Source of the DNA: Candidatus Komeilibacteria bacterium RIFCSPLOWO2_02_FULL_48_11
GTDB lineage: Bacteria; Patescibacteriota; Patescibacteriia; UBA2169
Assembly (NCBI GenBank): GCA_001818435.1
Contig: MHKO01000031.1
Location: 9,982-30,204 of the forward strand
Direction of reading: 5' to 3'
Length of the DNA: 20,223 nucleotides
Below, one piece after another: positions 20,096-20,223 of this stretch; within the stretch, counting starts at the first letter, position 1; every line of letters starts with the position of its first letter. The translations under genes and the position numbers were made by a program. The notes beneath the pieces were generated by a model that ran no database searches, was not told where the DNA came from, and saw only the letters and a list, made by a program, of their open reading frames with translations.

Positions 20096-20223
20096 ATGAA
20101 AATTTTGGTTACAGGCGGGGCCGGATTTATTGGTTCGCATTTAGTTGACGCGTTAATCGCCAAGGGTCATCAGGTGATGATCCTTGATGATTTTAGCGCC
20201 GGCAACAAAAAGTTCGTCAGTCC
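20096..20223 (+). CDS. NAD-dependent nucleotide-sugar epimerase/dehydratase, 5' part only
   Basis: The first 42 codons of an extended SDR: MKILVTGGAGFIGSHL NAD-binding start, then an acidic DDFSAGNK stretch as in GalE-like epimerases, running off the window. The start is ATG 20096, one base after the antitoxin stop. The exact activity cannot be judged from this fragment. It joins the window's other nucleotide-sugar enzymes and is the intact counterpart of the remnant at 19366. Confidence 0.85.
   Translation, partial: MKILVTGGAGFIGSHLVDALIAKGHQVMILDDFSAGNKKFVS

Noticed and set aside
1..20223. CRISPR array, tRNA, rRNA, prophage or insertion sequence
   Set aside because: No regularly spaced repeat-spacer array, no cloverleaf or rRNA sequence was recognised, and no transposase or phage gene is present; the repeats are non-coding palindromes only.

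Overview
The window reads as a surface-glycan locus from an uncultured bacterium, most likely a member of the Patescibacteria/CPR. This placement is an inference from style rather than from a marker gene. The genes are tightly packed with little Shine-Dalgarno signal. Small palindromic repeats sit at many gene ends, an O-antigen ligase is fused to a TPR tail, a secreted subtilase carries FG-GAP-type repeats, and there is a short membrane-anchored 'YGF-x-F-x-YP' protein. TGA is used as a normal stop, which argues against the recoded (code 25) CPR lineages. No rRNA, tRNA or CRISPR was seen.

Region 1 (1-8097, + strand) is a nonulosonic-acid operon of the pseudaminic-acid type. It begins with the end of a HisH-like glutaminase, a HisF-like ammonia-channel protein and a PP-loop N-acetyl-sugar amidotransferase, a trio that converts an acetamido group to an acetamidino group. 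It continues with PseB-type dehydratase, PseC-type aminotransferase, a Pse-associated methylase, an SpsF-type cytidylyltransferase fused to a DUF218/YdcF-like domain, PseI-type synthase and a PseH-type acetyltransferase. The predicted product is an activated, possibly amidinated pseudaminic-acid-like sugar. No PseG/SpsG hydrolase is visible, and the unexplained DUF218 fusion sits where one would look for it.

Region 2 (8085-12990, - strand) runs towards region 1. In transcription order it encodes a WbaP/WcaJ-type initiating sugar-phosphate transferase, a GT4 glycosyltransferase, UDP-glucuronate decarboxylase (UDP-xylose) and UDP-glucuronate 4-epimerase (UDP-galacturonate). Palindromic repeats lie in every gap between these genes and in two cases supply the last codons and stop of a gene.

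Region 3 (13066-18621, + strand) carries an O-antigen ligase/polymerase-family membrane protein with a TPR tail, a secreted subtilisin-like protease with five regular 51-residue repeats, and a UXS-like SDR enzyme that lacks the two signature catalytic residues of UXS. Region 4 (18637-20223) holds composite repeats, a small anchored protein, a 5' remnant of an epimerase gene, a HigB/HigA-like (HI1419/HI1420-type) toxin-antitoxin pair, and then the intact 5' end of another epimerase. The remnant and the intact start are 44/49 identical, so the toxin-antitoxin cassette is bracketed by two divergent copies of the same gene start.

Together the genes make nucleotide sugars (CMP-nonulosonate, UDP-GalA, UDP-Xyl), start a glycan on a polyprenyl carrier, extend it, and polymerise or transfer it outside the membrane. 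In a cell without LPS the acceptor is more likely protein or an S-layer; that last step is inference.
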